This document shows, piece after piece, positions 27,318 through 34,517 of a stretch of 64,000 nucleotides of DNA. The position numbers were made by a program, and so were the translations under genes. Origin of the DNA: Methanolobus sediminis (GTDB lineage Archaea > Halobacteriota > Methanosarcinia > Methanosarcinales > Methanosarcinaceae); NCBI RefSeq assembly GCF_031312595.1, contig NZ_CP133592.1, positions 1,922,001-1,986,000 on the forward strand, read 5' to 3'. Numbering within the stretch: position 1 is the first letter of the stretch; each line of letters begins with the position of its first letter. The notes below the pieces were generated by a model. It searched no databases. It saw nothing but the letters and a program-made list of their open reading frames with translations, and was not told where the DNA came from.

Positions 27318-28174
27318 ACTGCACCCCCTGAAATAATGGATTTTATAGCCTGAATCTCAGTTGTAATGTCTGCAACATCCCCGGAAACCTGTTTAACTAT
27401 TACGACAGCTCCAATTATTGCGATAACTGCAACAGCAGCAGCTATAATATTTAATATTTTTATAGATGTGATGCTGTATACAAGGTCGTTGAATGCCATA
27501 CTTTGCCCATACTGTACCCCATCATTATGGATAGCTGTTACATAGTGCAGAGGCAGGTCGTAAATGTCTGATGGGTCTTTTGAATTAACGAGAGGTAAGA
27601 ACTTTTTAACATCAAAAAACCATGTATCTCCTGCTTGTGGAATGTCGTATAATTTACCATCTGGCAAAAATAGATACTTGTCTTTTGGATCATATGGATA
27701 ATATCCGAACTTTGCCGGGGATTCATCAGAGACAAAAACGCATTTCTTGTAAGTGATGTCAGAAGGGAAGAAGAAACGCTTAATTTTTGTTACTATGGAT
27801 AGTTTAGGTGGTTCTATTGACCATGTTTGGGATTCTGAAAAGAACCGCTTAAATTTTTCTTCCGGGCTTAAGTTCTTGATGGCTTCCTTTTCTTCCAGCT
27901 TTTGAGCCATTGTGAGGAACTCTGAAGGCGGTTTTTGTTCATCCTTCTTAGTCCTTTTAATGAATCCGAAGAAAGACTTCTTTTCTGTTTTTTCAGGTGT
28001 AGTGCTTGAAATTGCCACTTGTGGAAGTTCTTCTTTTGGCGGTTCTTCCTGGACTTCTACAGGTTGCTCTATTTCCTTCTGATTTTCCTGTTTCTTCTTG
28101 CAATGCATGAGATGTGAACTTAATTTCACAAAATCATTACCACAATAAGGGCATGTTTCGGTTAATTCTGACAT
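27314..28174 (-). CDS. Zn-finger protein with C-terminal membrane anchor, 286 aa
   Basis: The N-terminus carries a C2H2-like finger (CPYCGNDFVKLSSHLMHC). A Lys/Glu/Pro-rich linker follows (residues ~22-100), then a folded part with several aromatic strands (KYLFLPDGKLYDIPQAGDTW), and one TM helix (IIAAAVAVIAIIGAVVIV) before a short tail. The design is nucleic-acid-binding finger at one end and membrane at the other. That would suit a virion protein tying genome to envelope; this is inference. It overlaps the upstream gene by 13 bp and the downstream gene by 4 bp. Confidence 0.75.
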   Translation of the reverse strand: MSELTETCPYCGNDFVKLSSHLMHCKKKQENQKEIEQPVEVQEEPPKEELPQVAISSTTPEKTEKKSFFGFIKRTKKDEQKPPSEFLTMAQKLEEKEAIKNLSPEEKFKRFFSESQTWSIEPPKLSIVTKIKRFFFPSDITYKKCVFVSDESPAKFGYYPYDPKDKYLFLPDGKLYDIPQAGDTWFFDVKKFLPLVNSKDPSDIYDLPLHYVTAIHNDGVQYGQSMAFNDLVYSITSIKILNIIAAAVAVIAIIGAVVIVKQVSGDVADITTEIQAIKSIISGGAV

Positions 28175-28512
28175 GATCCACCCCTGTTAATGACTGATGC
28201 AAGCTTAAGCTTCATGTTTTCAAGGTTCAGACCACAGGAACACGTATTATATATTTCATCAATTGCCTGGCATAGTTCCTCATGTGCTTCATTCCCTGCA
28301 TACTCTTTAAATTTTGATTCAAGAAGATTTACGGCTTTTTCGTATTTATCGAGCTTTTTCAGGTTTGATAGTTTAGCAGGTTTTTTATTTTCTGCTTGAT
28401 CTACCAGATTAAGAAGCTCTTTTCTTTGTTCTTCTGTAATTCCTGCTTCCTGAATCAGAAGCCTATACTTTAAAAAAGAATGTTCTACGGCAGTGTTGTA
28501 AGAATTTTGCAA
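28162..28512 (-). CDS. Hypothetical helical protein, 116 aa, first gene of the late operon
   Basis: All-helical Lys/Glu-rich protein with four Cys, two in a CSCGLN motif near the C-terminus. TTG start at 28512 is supported by AGGTG five bases upstream. The late palindrome copy 3 lies 11 bp ahead. A DNA- or partner-binding role is possible; nothing recognised. Confidence 0.65.
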   Translation of the reverse strand: MQNSYNTAVEHSFLKYRLLIQEAGITEEQRKELLNLVDQAENKKPAKLSNLKKLDKYEKAVNLLESKFKEYAGNEAHEELCQAIDEIYNTCSCGLNLENMKLKLASVINRGGSCQN

Positions 28513-28522
28513 GTTATCACCT

Positions 28523-28543
28523 ATTCCTATAGTATATATGAAT
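28523..28543. promoter_or_regulatory. Late-gene palindrome, copy 3
   Basis: ATTCCTATA-GTA-TATATGAAT, one mismatch to the perfect copy at 24843. On the minus strand it lies between a TATA-like AATTTATATAG (about 28553-28563) and the SD of the first late gene. Confidence 0.6.
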
Positions 28544-28741
28544 AAGTTTTTAGTCTATATAAATTATTGTGGTTGTTATTGATTATTACTTACTTACGAT
28601 TAGTCAAACTAATAGGAAATTTTTTTCCGCACCTGTACCCGATGCGACAAAAACAGATTATGCATATAAACAAAATGGCGTTTTTTCAGTATGTCGTTGG
28701 AAGTTGCAAAAGTGTTAATGAGTAATATTTTATTTCATCAC

Positions 28742-28873
28742 TCAAAATATCCACTCCAAAACACCCACAGCAACCACAAACAAAGATATTGCAGCTATCC
28801 CATACCATGACATTCTTATAATGCTTTTGATATGTTCTTCTTCTGAAAGATCACTATACTTCAATTTTCCCAC
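28742..28873 (-). CDS. Small single-TM protein, 43 aa
   Basis: A possible gene with GTG start at 28873: a charged N-terminus (KLKYSDLSEEEHIKSII) and one TM helix (YGIAAISLFVVAVGVLEW). The SD is weak and no ATG is available. The rest of 28544-28976 holds nothing I can support. Confidence 0.4.
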   Translation of the reverse strand: MGKLKYSDLSEEEHIKSIIRMSWYGIAAISLFVVAVGVLEWIF

Positions 28874-28976
28874 TTTCTTTTCTTGGCGTTATATCCCTTG
28901 AATCCCATTCTCCGATGTTTGCAAAATGGGTGTCTATTTCCACATCTGTACTGGCTTCTAATCATATTTTCCCTCT

Positions 28977-29438
28977 TTAGGGTGTGTAGGCAAATTCAAG
29001 CTTTACATCTCCACGATATCCACGCTCAAAAACTAATACACAGCATTGAACTCTTGAACGTGGAAATGCTCTTCTTGGTAAATGGATCACTTTCTTTAAG
29101 CCCTCTGATAAATACTTCTGATATCTCTTTTCTGAATTAATCAAAGCCAACCAAGGAAGCAAAATAATGATATTGGATGATCTATTAAAAAACCCATCCA
29201 GTAAACGATATCCGGTTGTCATTGGAGTAAATGGAGGATTTGACACAATGTAATCGTATTCGTCCCATGGCAACTGATAGTAGTCACTAGGAGCTATTAC
29301 ATTAGATGCAGGATATCTATTTTTGATTGCCTGTACCAGATTGCCCTCTCCGGACGTAGGTTCCAATATCTTCTCAGGATATCCCGACATCTCATTGACC
29401 ATTAACTCACATACCCACGAAGGCGTTTGAAAATCTAT
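28977..29438 (-). CDS. DNA N6-adenine methyltransferase (small, NPPF type) with AUA start
   Basis: Modifies adenine in DNA. Motif I is LEPTSGEGNLV and the catalytic motif SNPPF; a C-terminal RRAFPRSRVQCCVLVF strand closes the fold. The usual N-terminal DFQTPSWVCELM block lies before the first ATG (29402). It is reached only if translation begins at ATA 29438, which has GGAAG eight bases upstream. I therefore place the start there. Either AUA is used, or an ATG has mutated and expression is reduced. 153 residues is normal for this phage-type group. It follows the other methyltransferase after a repeated 17-bp junction. Confidence 0.7.
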   Translation of the reverse strand: MDFQTPSWVCELMVNEMSGYPEKILEPTSGEGNLVQAIKNRYPASNVIAPSDYYQLPWDEYDYIVSNPPFTPMTTGYRLLDGFFNRSSNIIILLPWLALINSEKRYQKYLSEGLKKVIHLPRRAFPRSRVQCCVLVFERGYRGDVKLEFAYTP

Positions 29439-29464
29439 GGTTAAAACTTCCTTTATTTGGCGAA

Positions 29465-30112
29465 CTATGCAAAGCTTTCAAGGTAAGGAGTGCTAAGCAT
29501 AGCTCTTTCTTTTATCAACTGTTCATATTCAGGATTTTTTTCAAATCCTATACAATTCCTGTTTGTTTCCCTGCAAGCTCTCAAGGTAGTTCCTGAACCT
29601 AAGAAGGGATCCAAAACTAAATCTCCTGGGTTACTGTAATTCTCAAGAATCCATTTAAAAAGCTCAATAGGCTTTTGTGCTGGATGCACACGCTTTTCTT
29701 TCTTAGCCATGTTTTCTTGAATCATACCATTCCATCTATACCGATACATCCGTACTGCAGTATTGAAAGAAGTCCATGCAAGCTCACAGTCAGCAAAACA
29801 ACCAGTATTATCTTTATTCCAGACAATCCAGCATGAAGAAGCCGGCAACCAGTCAGCGTAATAATTGCCGCCAAAGATGATCTGATTCTTTGATACACGG
29901 ACCATTTCTTCTATGACTTCACGACTTACTTTAATGTCCCAATCGAAAGAACCGTAATCCGTAGTCTTGGCTAATTTAGACCTGTTGTTAACCCTAAATG
30001 TATTCTCACCGATTCCGTAAGGTGGATCTGTGAGAAGTAAATCAAAGTGATTATCTGGAAATTCTCTCATGAGATCCAGACAATCGCCTATTTTGTATTC
30101 AAGCTGCAGCAA
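29465..30112 (-). CDS. DNA methyltransferase (DPPY, N4/N6 type)
   Basis: The catalytic motif is LLTDPPYGIG near the N-terminus and the SAM motif LDPFLGSGTTLRACRE near the C-terminus, so the order is permuted as in the beta group. 215 residues. TTG at 30112 is chosen: GGAAG lies seven bases before it and the protein then begins with the usual LEYKIGDCLDLM. A longer reading from 30211 would begin inside the right end of the IS200/IS605 insertion (RNPRHSWRGG...), which is clearly not native. It may protect element DNA from host restriction; no cognate endonuclease is seen. Confidence 0.85.
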   Translation of the reverse strand: MLQLEYKIGDCLDLMREFPDNHFDLLLTDPPYGIGENTFRVNNRSKLAKTTDYGSFDWDIKVSREVIEEMVRVSKNQIIFGGNYYADWLPASSCWIVWNKDNTGCFADCELAWTSFNTAVRMYRYRWNGMIQENMAKKEKRVHPAQKPIELFKWILENYSNPGDLVLDPFLGSGTTLRACRETNRNCIGFEKNPEYEQLIKERAMLSTPYLESFA

Positions 30113-30166
30113 AAGATCACTTCCTTTATTTGGCGTTCTTGGTTTTTTTCTTGTAAAGCCACAATT

Positions 30167-30198
30167 GAATCCTCCCCGCCATGAATGACGGGGATTCC
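30167..30198 (-). repeat. IS200/IS605-type right-end hairpin
   Basis: CCCCG and CGGGG flank CCATGAATGA, within an outer GAATC...GATTC pairing. Lies 10 bp after the tnpA stop, where the right-end subterminal hairpin recognised by TnpA belongs. Confidence 0.7.
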
Positions 30199-30207
30199 TT
30201 AAAATTA

Positions 30208-30666
30208 TCATTCTTGCTTTGGTATTTTGTCAGGTTGACTCTCTACGTATTTAATGAGTACATCGAGTGATACCTGTCCTGTTGTTGCTATGAAATAGCT
30301 GGGAGTCCAAAATGCATCTCCCCAAAGCCACTTTTTTGTTTCAGGAAACTCTTGTCTGAGTTTTCGTGCTGTAACGCCTTTGAGAGTGTTAATTACCTTT
30401 ACAAGATTCGTCTGAGGTGTGGCTTTAAAGAGAATGTGGTGATGGTCGTCCCCCGGCTCCTGTGCAATGATTTCTATTGCCATTTCGGAATTTTTATCAT
30501 TAGCCCATTGCTCAGAGAGTTCATAGATTATTTGTTTTAGTCTCTCTCTGATTTTCTCGTTATACAGGGCTTTGCGTCTGTATTTGATTACAAAAATTAG
30601 GTGATAGTGCAGTGTGAATACTGCATGACGTGATTTATCGAGATTGTAGCCTGACATTGTATTCAC
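30208..30666 (-). CDS. tnpA: IS200/IS605-family transposase TnpA (Y1 HUH)
   Basis: Single-strand transposase that moves by a circular ssDNA intermediate. 152 residues: HAVFTLHYHLIFVIKYRRK at the start, the HUH motif within GDDHHHILFKA, and the catalytic Tyr in IKYVESQ. All look intact. No TnpB gene accompanies it. The insertion interrupts the early-gene region of the provirus just ahead of a methyltransferase. The left end is not clearly defined, probably in 30667-30672. Confidence 0.92.
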   Translation of the reverse strand: MNTMSGYNLDKSRHAVFTLHYHLIFVIKYRRKALYNEKIRERLKQIIYELSEQWANDKNSEMAIEIIAQEPGDDHHHILFKATPQTNLVKVINTLKGVTARKLRQEFPETKKWLWGDAFWTPSYFIATTGQVSLDVLIKYVESQPDKIPKQE

Positions 30667-30672
30667 CCAATT

Positions 30673-30852
30673 TTAATCTATATAGCGCAGGTGGTAATCT
30701 GTACCTAGTCCACATTCCAAAGCCACTGCATCAACACATTCGTCTATTGCATTTTTGTTGAGATATGTCATATGCTCTATGAAATTACCATCGATGCACG
30801 ATATTATCCGTTGTGATATCGTATTTACATATATTATTGCATTGTATCTCAT
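30673..30852 (-). CDS. Small protein, 59 aa, with strong SD
   Basis: ATG at 30852 follows GGAGG with a seven-base gap. The product (begins MRYNAIIYVNTISQR) has an alpha/beta look with repeated Ile/Tyr and three Cys; no known motif. Next to the IS insertion, whose left end lies near its stop codon. Confidence 0.6.
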   Translation of the reverse strand: MRYNAIIYVNTISQRIISCIDGNFIEHMTYLNKNAIDECVDAVALECGLGTDYHLRYID

Positions 30853-30884
30853 AGCCCGCCCTCCTGTTTCACCAAAACAGAGAG

Positions 30885-31139
30885 TTAGATTACCCTCTGT
30901 ACGTATTCCTGTATTTGTTCATCAGTGATTGTTAACAATTCTTCCTCGCTTCCCCAATCATCCCATACGGAATGCATGATTTCATGCAGAGTCGTATCAT
31001 CGATTTCTTCAGGAGCAGCGTCATATATTGCTTGATAGATTTTGTTTACATTTTCAGCAGCGAGCTCTTCTTGTCCATCCCATTCACCGACTGATTCAGC
31101 GGTTGCCAACACATTGTTCAGATTGTACATTGATTTCAT
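30885..31139 (-). CDS. Acidic early protein, 84 aa
   Basis: ATG at 31139 has GGAGG eight bases upstream and is preferred to an upstream in-frame ATG. The product is strongly acidic (SVGEWDGQEELAAENV; SVWDDWGSEEELL), helical and soluble. Such acidic viral micro-proteins are often DNA mimics or inhibitors, but nothing proves that here. Its promoter has two inverted repeats around the TATA box. Confidence 0.65.
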   Translation of the reverse strand: MKSMYNLNNVLATAESVGEWDGQEELAAENVNKIYQAIYDAAPEEIDDTTLHEIMHSVWDDWGSEEELLTITDEQIQEYVQRVI

Positions 31140-31162
31140 TTTCTTATCCTCCAACTTTAATT

Positions 31163-31237
31163 GGTTGTACAATATACTATACAACCTATTAGTACTTATA
31201 AGTTTCTGTTGGTTGTTATTTTTTCTATACAACCAAC
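31163..31237 (-). promoter_or_regulatory. Early promoter with two GGTTG-type inverted repeats around the TATA box
   Basis: GGTTGTA-N10-TACAACC (31163-31186) lies at the expected start of transcription. GTTGGTTGT-N12-ACAACCAAC (31208-31237, perfect 9-bp arms) lies upstream. Between them is ACTTATAAGT (31194-31203), a TATA box. Four related half-sites bracket one promoter, a typical layout for strong repression. Confidence 0.6.
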
Positions 31238-31281
31238 GGCTTCTTATGTTTTTAGATTACAGACTGTGCGAGGCTCCGCTT

Positions 31282-31416
31282 TCATCCCCGCCCTGAAGGA
31301 CGGGGTCTTCCCGCTGTGCCTCCGCTCTCCCGAAGATAAACAATAGCTACTATCAACGCTACAAGAGGCCACCAACCCAAAATTAATATAATAATTTGTT
31401 TAATCAATTCATTCAA
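31282..31416 (-). CDS. Small TM protein, 44 aa, 3' end altered by an IS hairpin
   Basis: TTG at 31416 has GGAAGTGA five bases upstream (GTG at 31425 is possible). One TM helix (IIILILGWWPLVALIVAIVYL), then a tail ending GRPRPSGRG that is encoded by an IS200/IS605-type right-end hairpin (31283-31312). The native C-terminus seems to have been replaced. Confidence 0.5.
   Translation of the reverse strand: MNELIKQIIILILGWWPLVALIVAIVYLRESGGTAGRPRPSGRG
31283..31312 (-). repeat. Orphan IS200/IS605-type end hairpin
   Basis: CCCCG and CGGGG flank CCCTGAAGGA, in the same orientation and nearly the same sequence as the right end at 30167-30198. No transposase gene lies to its right, so it is a remnant of a second insertion or a miniature derivative. 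Confidence 0.55.
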
Positions 31417-31443
31417 GAATCTCACTTCCTTTTATTGGCATAA

Positions 31444-31929
31444 TCAGAAAGGTACCTCAGGTACACAAATTGTCCCAGGAAGCACCTTTAATTTACTTAT
31501 TTCAATTGAACTCCACACAACAGAACCCTTGAATTTAAAGTCAAAGGGTTCTACGTGTCTGATATTTTCAAGAACCCAATACCACAACCCTTCTTTATAA
31601 TAAGAATGAGGATTCAAGTGTTTATGATCAGTTTTCCTGAAATGGTCGAAAGATTCAAACTGCTTGCAATCTACAAAATCAGCAAGAGCTATAATCTTCC
31701 CATATTCAACAGCATGATAAGGTGTCATATCTTCGAGTTTTTGACATGACCTTAAATTATCATATACCTGAACAGCTTCCCTATCTGGTTTAGAACGAGT
31801 GGAGTATAATGCAATAGTACCCCTCTTGTTAGTCTTTTGTGTGCGTACTTCCCAGGGTTTCCACCCTAAATTAATCATAGTAGACCAAGGAGCTTTAACA
31901 CCGAGCACCGGAATTAATTCATTATCCAT
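31444..31929 (-). CDS. ASCH-domain protein
   Basis: 161 residues with the ASCH/PUA-like signature: APWSTMINLGWKPWEVRT near the N-terminus (aromatic, Gly-x-Lys and Glu-x-Arg) and IALADFVDCKQF in the second strand pair. ASCH proteins bind RNA or modified nucleosides. They occur often in phage and archaeal mobile elements, where the target is mostly unknown. Soluble; no other domain. Confidence 0.75.
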   Translation of the reverse strand: MDNELIPVLGVKAPWSTMINLGWKPWEVRTQKTNKRGTIALYSTRSKPDREAVQVYDNLRSCQKLEDMTPYHAVEYGKIIALADFVDCKQFESFDHFRKTDHKHLNPHSYYKEGLWYWVLENIRHVEPFDFKFKGSVVWSSIEISKLKVLPGTICVPEVPF

Positions 31930-31943
31930 TGACTACACATCCT

Positions 31944-32261
31944 TTAACATGTCAACCGAACGTCATAATCTGCATCAACTAACTTATCTGTCCAATGACT
32001 AGATTTTTCTTCTTCGTCTTCTTCTGCTTTGTCTTTTTGAGTCTCTTTCGGAATATCTATAAATAATTCATATCCCCCGCATACCTTTTTAAATTCAGTC
32101 ACATACTTAAAATATGCAAATTTTCCTTTTTCTTTCTCAGCATCCAGATCAATTAAACCAATCCAAACACCATTAACATTTAAACTGACGTTCCCGTTTG
32201 TGTTTATGTGGGTTTCTGCATCTGATGAGCTGTCATTAAATTGTATATCTTTATTTTCCAT
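31944..32261 (-). CDS. Hypothetical protein, 105 aa
   Basis: The N-terminal half is polar with beta strands (NVSLNVNGVWIGLIDLD), the rest is highly charged with a run of acidic residues (KAEEDEEEKSS). No known motif. Lies in the early-gene patchwork between the ASCH protein and a small basic protein. Confidence 0.55.
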   Translation of the reverse strand: MENKDIQFNDSSSDAETHINTNGNVSLNVNGVWIGLIDLDAEKEKGKFAYFKYVTEFKKVCGGYELFIDIPKETQKDKAEEDEEEKSSHWTDKLVDADYDVRLTC

Positions 32262-32270
32262 CTCTCACAC

Positions 32271-32477
32271 CTACCTTATTTTAGGAATACTCACACGAAA
32301 AACCCTACTTGCTGCCATTCTGGTTTTTCTTGCAGGAGATATCCTCATGATTGGTTTTGCTGTCCTGTAGCGCAATCCCAAAATATGTTTAGGATACTTG
32401 CGGAATCTCAGGTCTAAAAGAGATTTCATAGAATCCCAATCATTGCGCCTGACCTTCCAGTATATGCCATTGTTCAT
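32271..32477 (-). CDS. Small basic protein, 68 aa
   Basis: Arg/Lys-rich (LLDLRFRKYPKHILGLRYRTAKPIM), probably nucleic-acid-binding. GGAAG lies about eleven bases upstream of the ATG, and the same repeated junction motif precedes it. No family recognised. Confidence 0.5.
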   Translation of the reverse strand: MNNGIYWKVRRNDWDSMKSLLDLRFRKYPKHILGLRYRTAKPIMRISPARKTRMAASRVFRVSIPKIR

Positions 32478-32494
32478 CGTCCATACTTCCTTTA

Positions 32495-32659
32495 TTATGG
32501 GATACCTCTAAACGAGAAATCCGGGTGCAACTCTGCACCGCATTCGCATTTGATATATGTTGATTTCATCAATTCATTACCAGCTCCCACGGCTCTTTTG
32601 CATTCCTGGCAAATGACATAAGGAACGCCTACACGGTCACCATAAACTTTTAGCTGCAT
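32495..32659 (-). CDS. Zinc-ribbon micro-protein, 54 aa
   Basis: ATG at 32659 with GGAAG eight bases upstream. Cys pairs CQECKRA and KCECGAE, spaced like a rubredoxin-type ribbon. A small regulator or nucleic-acid-binding protein of the element is likely; the target is unknown. Confidence 0.65.
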   Translation of the reverse strand: MQLKVYGDRVGVPYVICQECKRAVGAGNELMKSTYIKCECGAELHPDFSFRGIP

Positions 32660-32676
32660 CTTTCACACTTCCTTAT

Positions 32677-32847
32677 CTATGGGATTTCGCTAATTTCTAA
32701 TTTCTTTTCTATTTCCTCTGTCACTGTATCAATGATTGGGCTTAATTGTGCATACTGCTCTCCTAATCCCCAACGAATTAATACATCTGCTTTCAAAAGA
32801 ACCATGTACAAGCCTTTTACATCATCCTCGCTTAGTTCAAGTTCCAC
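32677..32847 (-). CDS. Small acidic helical protein, 56 aa
   Basis: GTG at 32847 has GGAAGG upstream. Product begins MELELSEDDVKGLY and is helical throughout. It fits between two copies of the repeated junction motif. No known family. Confidence 0.5.
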   Translation of the reverse strand: MELELSEDDVKGLYMVLLKADVLIRWGLGEQYAQLSPIIDTVTEEIEKKLEISEIP

Positions 32848-32865
32848 GCTTTACACCTTCCTTTA

Positions 32866-32952
32866 TTATGGGTTCTTGGAATCCTTTCCTTTCTTCATTT
32901 CTCGTTTCACTTTCAGTCTGACAACAAATGCCAATTTTCTATTTTCTTTCAT
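32866..32952 (-). CDS. Basic micro-protein, 28 aa, coupled to rep
   Basis: Its ATG overlaps the rep stop codon as ATGA (32949-32952). Lys/Arg-rich (LKVKREMKKGKDSKNP). Very short; supported mainly by the coupling and by the junction motif that begins at its stop codon. Confidence 0.4.
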   Translation of the reverse strand: MKENRKLAFVVRLKVKREMKKGKDSKNP

Positions 32953-34316
32953 AGTTTCACTTCTTGATTTTGTCTAAGTTCATAATAGAGAGCAGTCATA
33001 AAGCCCGTTGGAAGTTCTTCCTTTGGCTGTTCCGGTGGTGGAGTATATGGAGTACCTAAAGCGGTTTCATGCTTGATTAGTCCTGGAGTTCCATGCCTGC
33101 GGTAGAATTTACCAGCTTCACGGTCAATAGTACCAACATACTGGTATCGCTTCGGACCTCTCCGGCGTTTCGGAGTTCTCAGGAGTGCCTGGGAATAAGT
33201 GTAATATCTGGCATTATAAATCCAGTATTGGAATTGTGCTGTTTCGTCATACTGCGCCTTGATGAGATACTTTTTAAGGTATTTCATTGGCGGCTCATCT
33301 TTTTTGCAGTCCTTTGGCCTCGATCTATCCCATTGCATGACTCCATCTTTGTTTACAAGATTCTTCACGTCTGTAATCTGGCCTTGCCCGTATCTTTTCC
33401 AGAGTTTAGAAATAGGGTTATTGTAGGGTGCGTTCTCTTTTGTCTGTGGTAAATGGATCCCAAAAATACAGATATGGAAGTGTACCCTTCCGTTTTTCTG
33501 GAATTCCCTCACGCATACATAAGGAAGCTCTTTTCCTGTTTTTTTCCGCAGGTAAGTTATGAGCTTATTCCAGTTCTTTTGAAAATGCTTGTTTGCATGA
33601 AGGAGATGCCTGAAACCTTTGGGATCAGTTGTTAGGGTCACAAAGCTTGCATTCTGGAACAGGAGTTCGCCATTTTTCCATGCTTTCTCATAGTTTTCTC
33701 TTAAGGTAATCTGTTTAGGAACAGAATTAAAACGAGTGGCATAAGGCTTTACCATTGTATCCCCGAAAAGACCTTCTGTAGGCTCGAAGCATAATTCCAT
33801 TTGGTCAATTCTGGTTATATAATTCTGGAAGAGTTCCAGGCATCCTTCGTATTGTTGTTCGTGATAATCTGAAAAGAAAGCAAATTCTCTGAGAGGCTTT
33901 CCTTTCTCTGATAAGATAGGGTTGCCGTTTTCGTCTTGCTTTTCTACTGTTTGCCCGAATCCGTTTATCTTCATGACCTTGAAAAGAGCCTGTTTTCTTT
34001 CAAAGCCACACTTTCCCGGTAGATCACTGGCCTTTGTGGTTTCGTTCACTTTACTATAAGGCTGTTGTTGTGGTTTTTGGTATAGTTTGAGTTTTGCCTT
34101 TCCCTTTATCAAGTAATGGTTGCTTGGGTCAGCCCGTATAAACTTAAGGCCGTCTACTTTTTCAGATTTAAAATAGAATTTCCCCTTTCCAGTTTGCAGG
34201 AAATTGTATATTTCCATGTAAGAAAGATTCGTTAAATTCGCTAACTGCTGGACTGTGTACGGCTGGTCTATGCATAACCTTACCATGTCTAACAGTTTGA
34301 TTTCGTTGATTGCCAT
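32949..34316 (-). CDS. rep: Rolling-circle replication initiator (HUH Rep)
   Basis: 455 residues. An N-terminal helix-turn-helix-like part (TVQQLANLTNLSYMEIYNFL, residues ~20-40) is followed by the HUH endonuclease: motif 1 FVTLTTDP near residue 225, metal motif HFHICIFG near residue 280, and motif 3 YLKKYLIKA near residue 352 with the nicking Tyr. The C-terminus is Arg-rich then Pro-rich. It would nick a double-strand origin and replicate the circular form. It is the last gene of the coupled Cys-rich chain; its promoter and SD lie within an inverted repeat. Relatives occur in archaeal RCR plasmids and viruses. Confidence 0.88.
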   Translation of the reverse strand: MAINEIKLLDMVRLCIDQPYTVQQLANLTNLSYMEIYNFLQTGKGKFYFKSEKVDGLKFIRADPSNHYLIKGKAKLKLYQKPQQQPYSKVNETTKASDLPGKCGFERKQALFKVMKINGFGQTVEKQDENGNPILSEKGKPLREFAFFSDYHEQQYEGCLELFQNYITRIDQMELCFEPTEGLFGDTMVKPYATRFNSVPKQITLRENYEKAWKNGELLFQNASFVTLTTDPKGFRHLLHANKHFQKNWNKLITYLRKKTGKELPYVCVREFQKNGRVHFHICIFGIHLPQTKENAPYNNPISKLWKRYGQGQITDVKNLVNKDGVMQWDRSRPKDCKKDEPPMKYLKKYLIKAQYDETAQFQYWIYNARYYTYSQALLRTPKRRRGPKRYQYVGTIDREAGKFYRRHGTPGLIKHETALGTPYTPPPEQPKEELPTGFMTALYYELRQNQEVKL

Positions 34317-34373
34317 TAGTACACCAACCCCCTAAAATTTGCATTATAAAAAAATAATAAAGGTTGGTGTTAC
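34317..34373 (-). promoter_or_regulatory. Inverted repeat bracketing the rep promoter; candidate operator or origin
   Basis: ACACCAACC (34321-34329) and GGTTGGTGT (34362-34370) are perfect 9-bp arms, extended outward by AGTA...TACT with one extra base. Between them is AT-rich DNA with a TATA-like TTTATAATG on the minus strand. One arm overlaps the rep SD. It could be the Rep operator, the double-strand origin, or both. Confidence 0.5.
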
Positions 34374-34516
34374 TGCTCGCTAAGCTCGAAGCCTTCGCAA
34401 GTGTGCAGGATGGAGACAGGCAAACAGGAATCAGAGCATATACGCTCATATTTTGACCCTGAATAATGACCATGCTCACAGAATCCACATATACAGAGAT
34501 TAGGATTATAGGCCAT
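34370..34516 (-). CDS. Cys-rich micro-protein, 48 aa
   Basis: ATG at 34516 with a GGGGTG SD. CICGFCEHGHY then CSDSC and HTCEGF give a likely zinc-binding fold. It starts one base after the previous stop and is followed by rep after the inverted repeat. Confidence 0.6.
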   Translation of the reverse strand: MAYNPNLCICGFCEHGHYSGSKYERICSDSCLPVSILHTCEGFELSEQ

Positions 34517-34517
34517 C

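Noticed and set aside
30113-30211. Longer N-terminus for the DPPY methyltransferase
   Set aside because: It is encoded by the IS right-end hairpin and flank; a TTG with good SD at 30112 gives the normal N-terminus.
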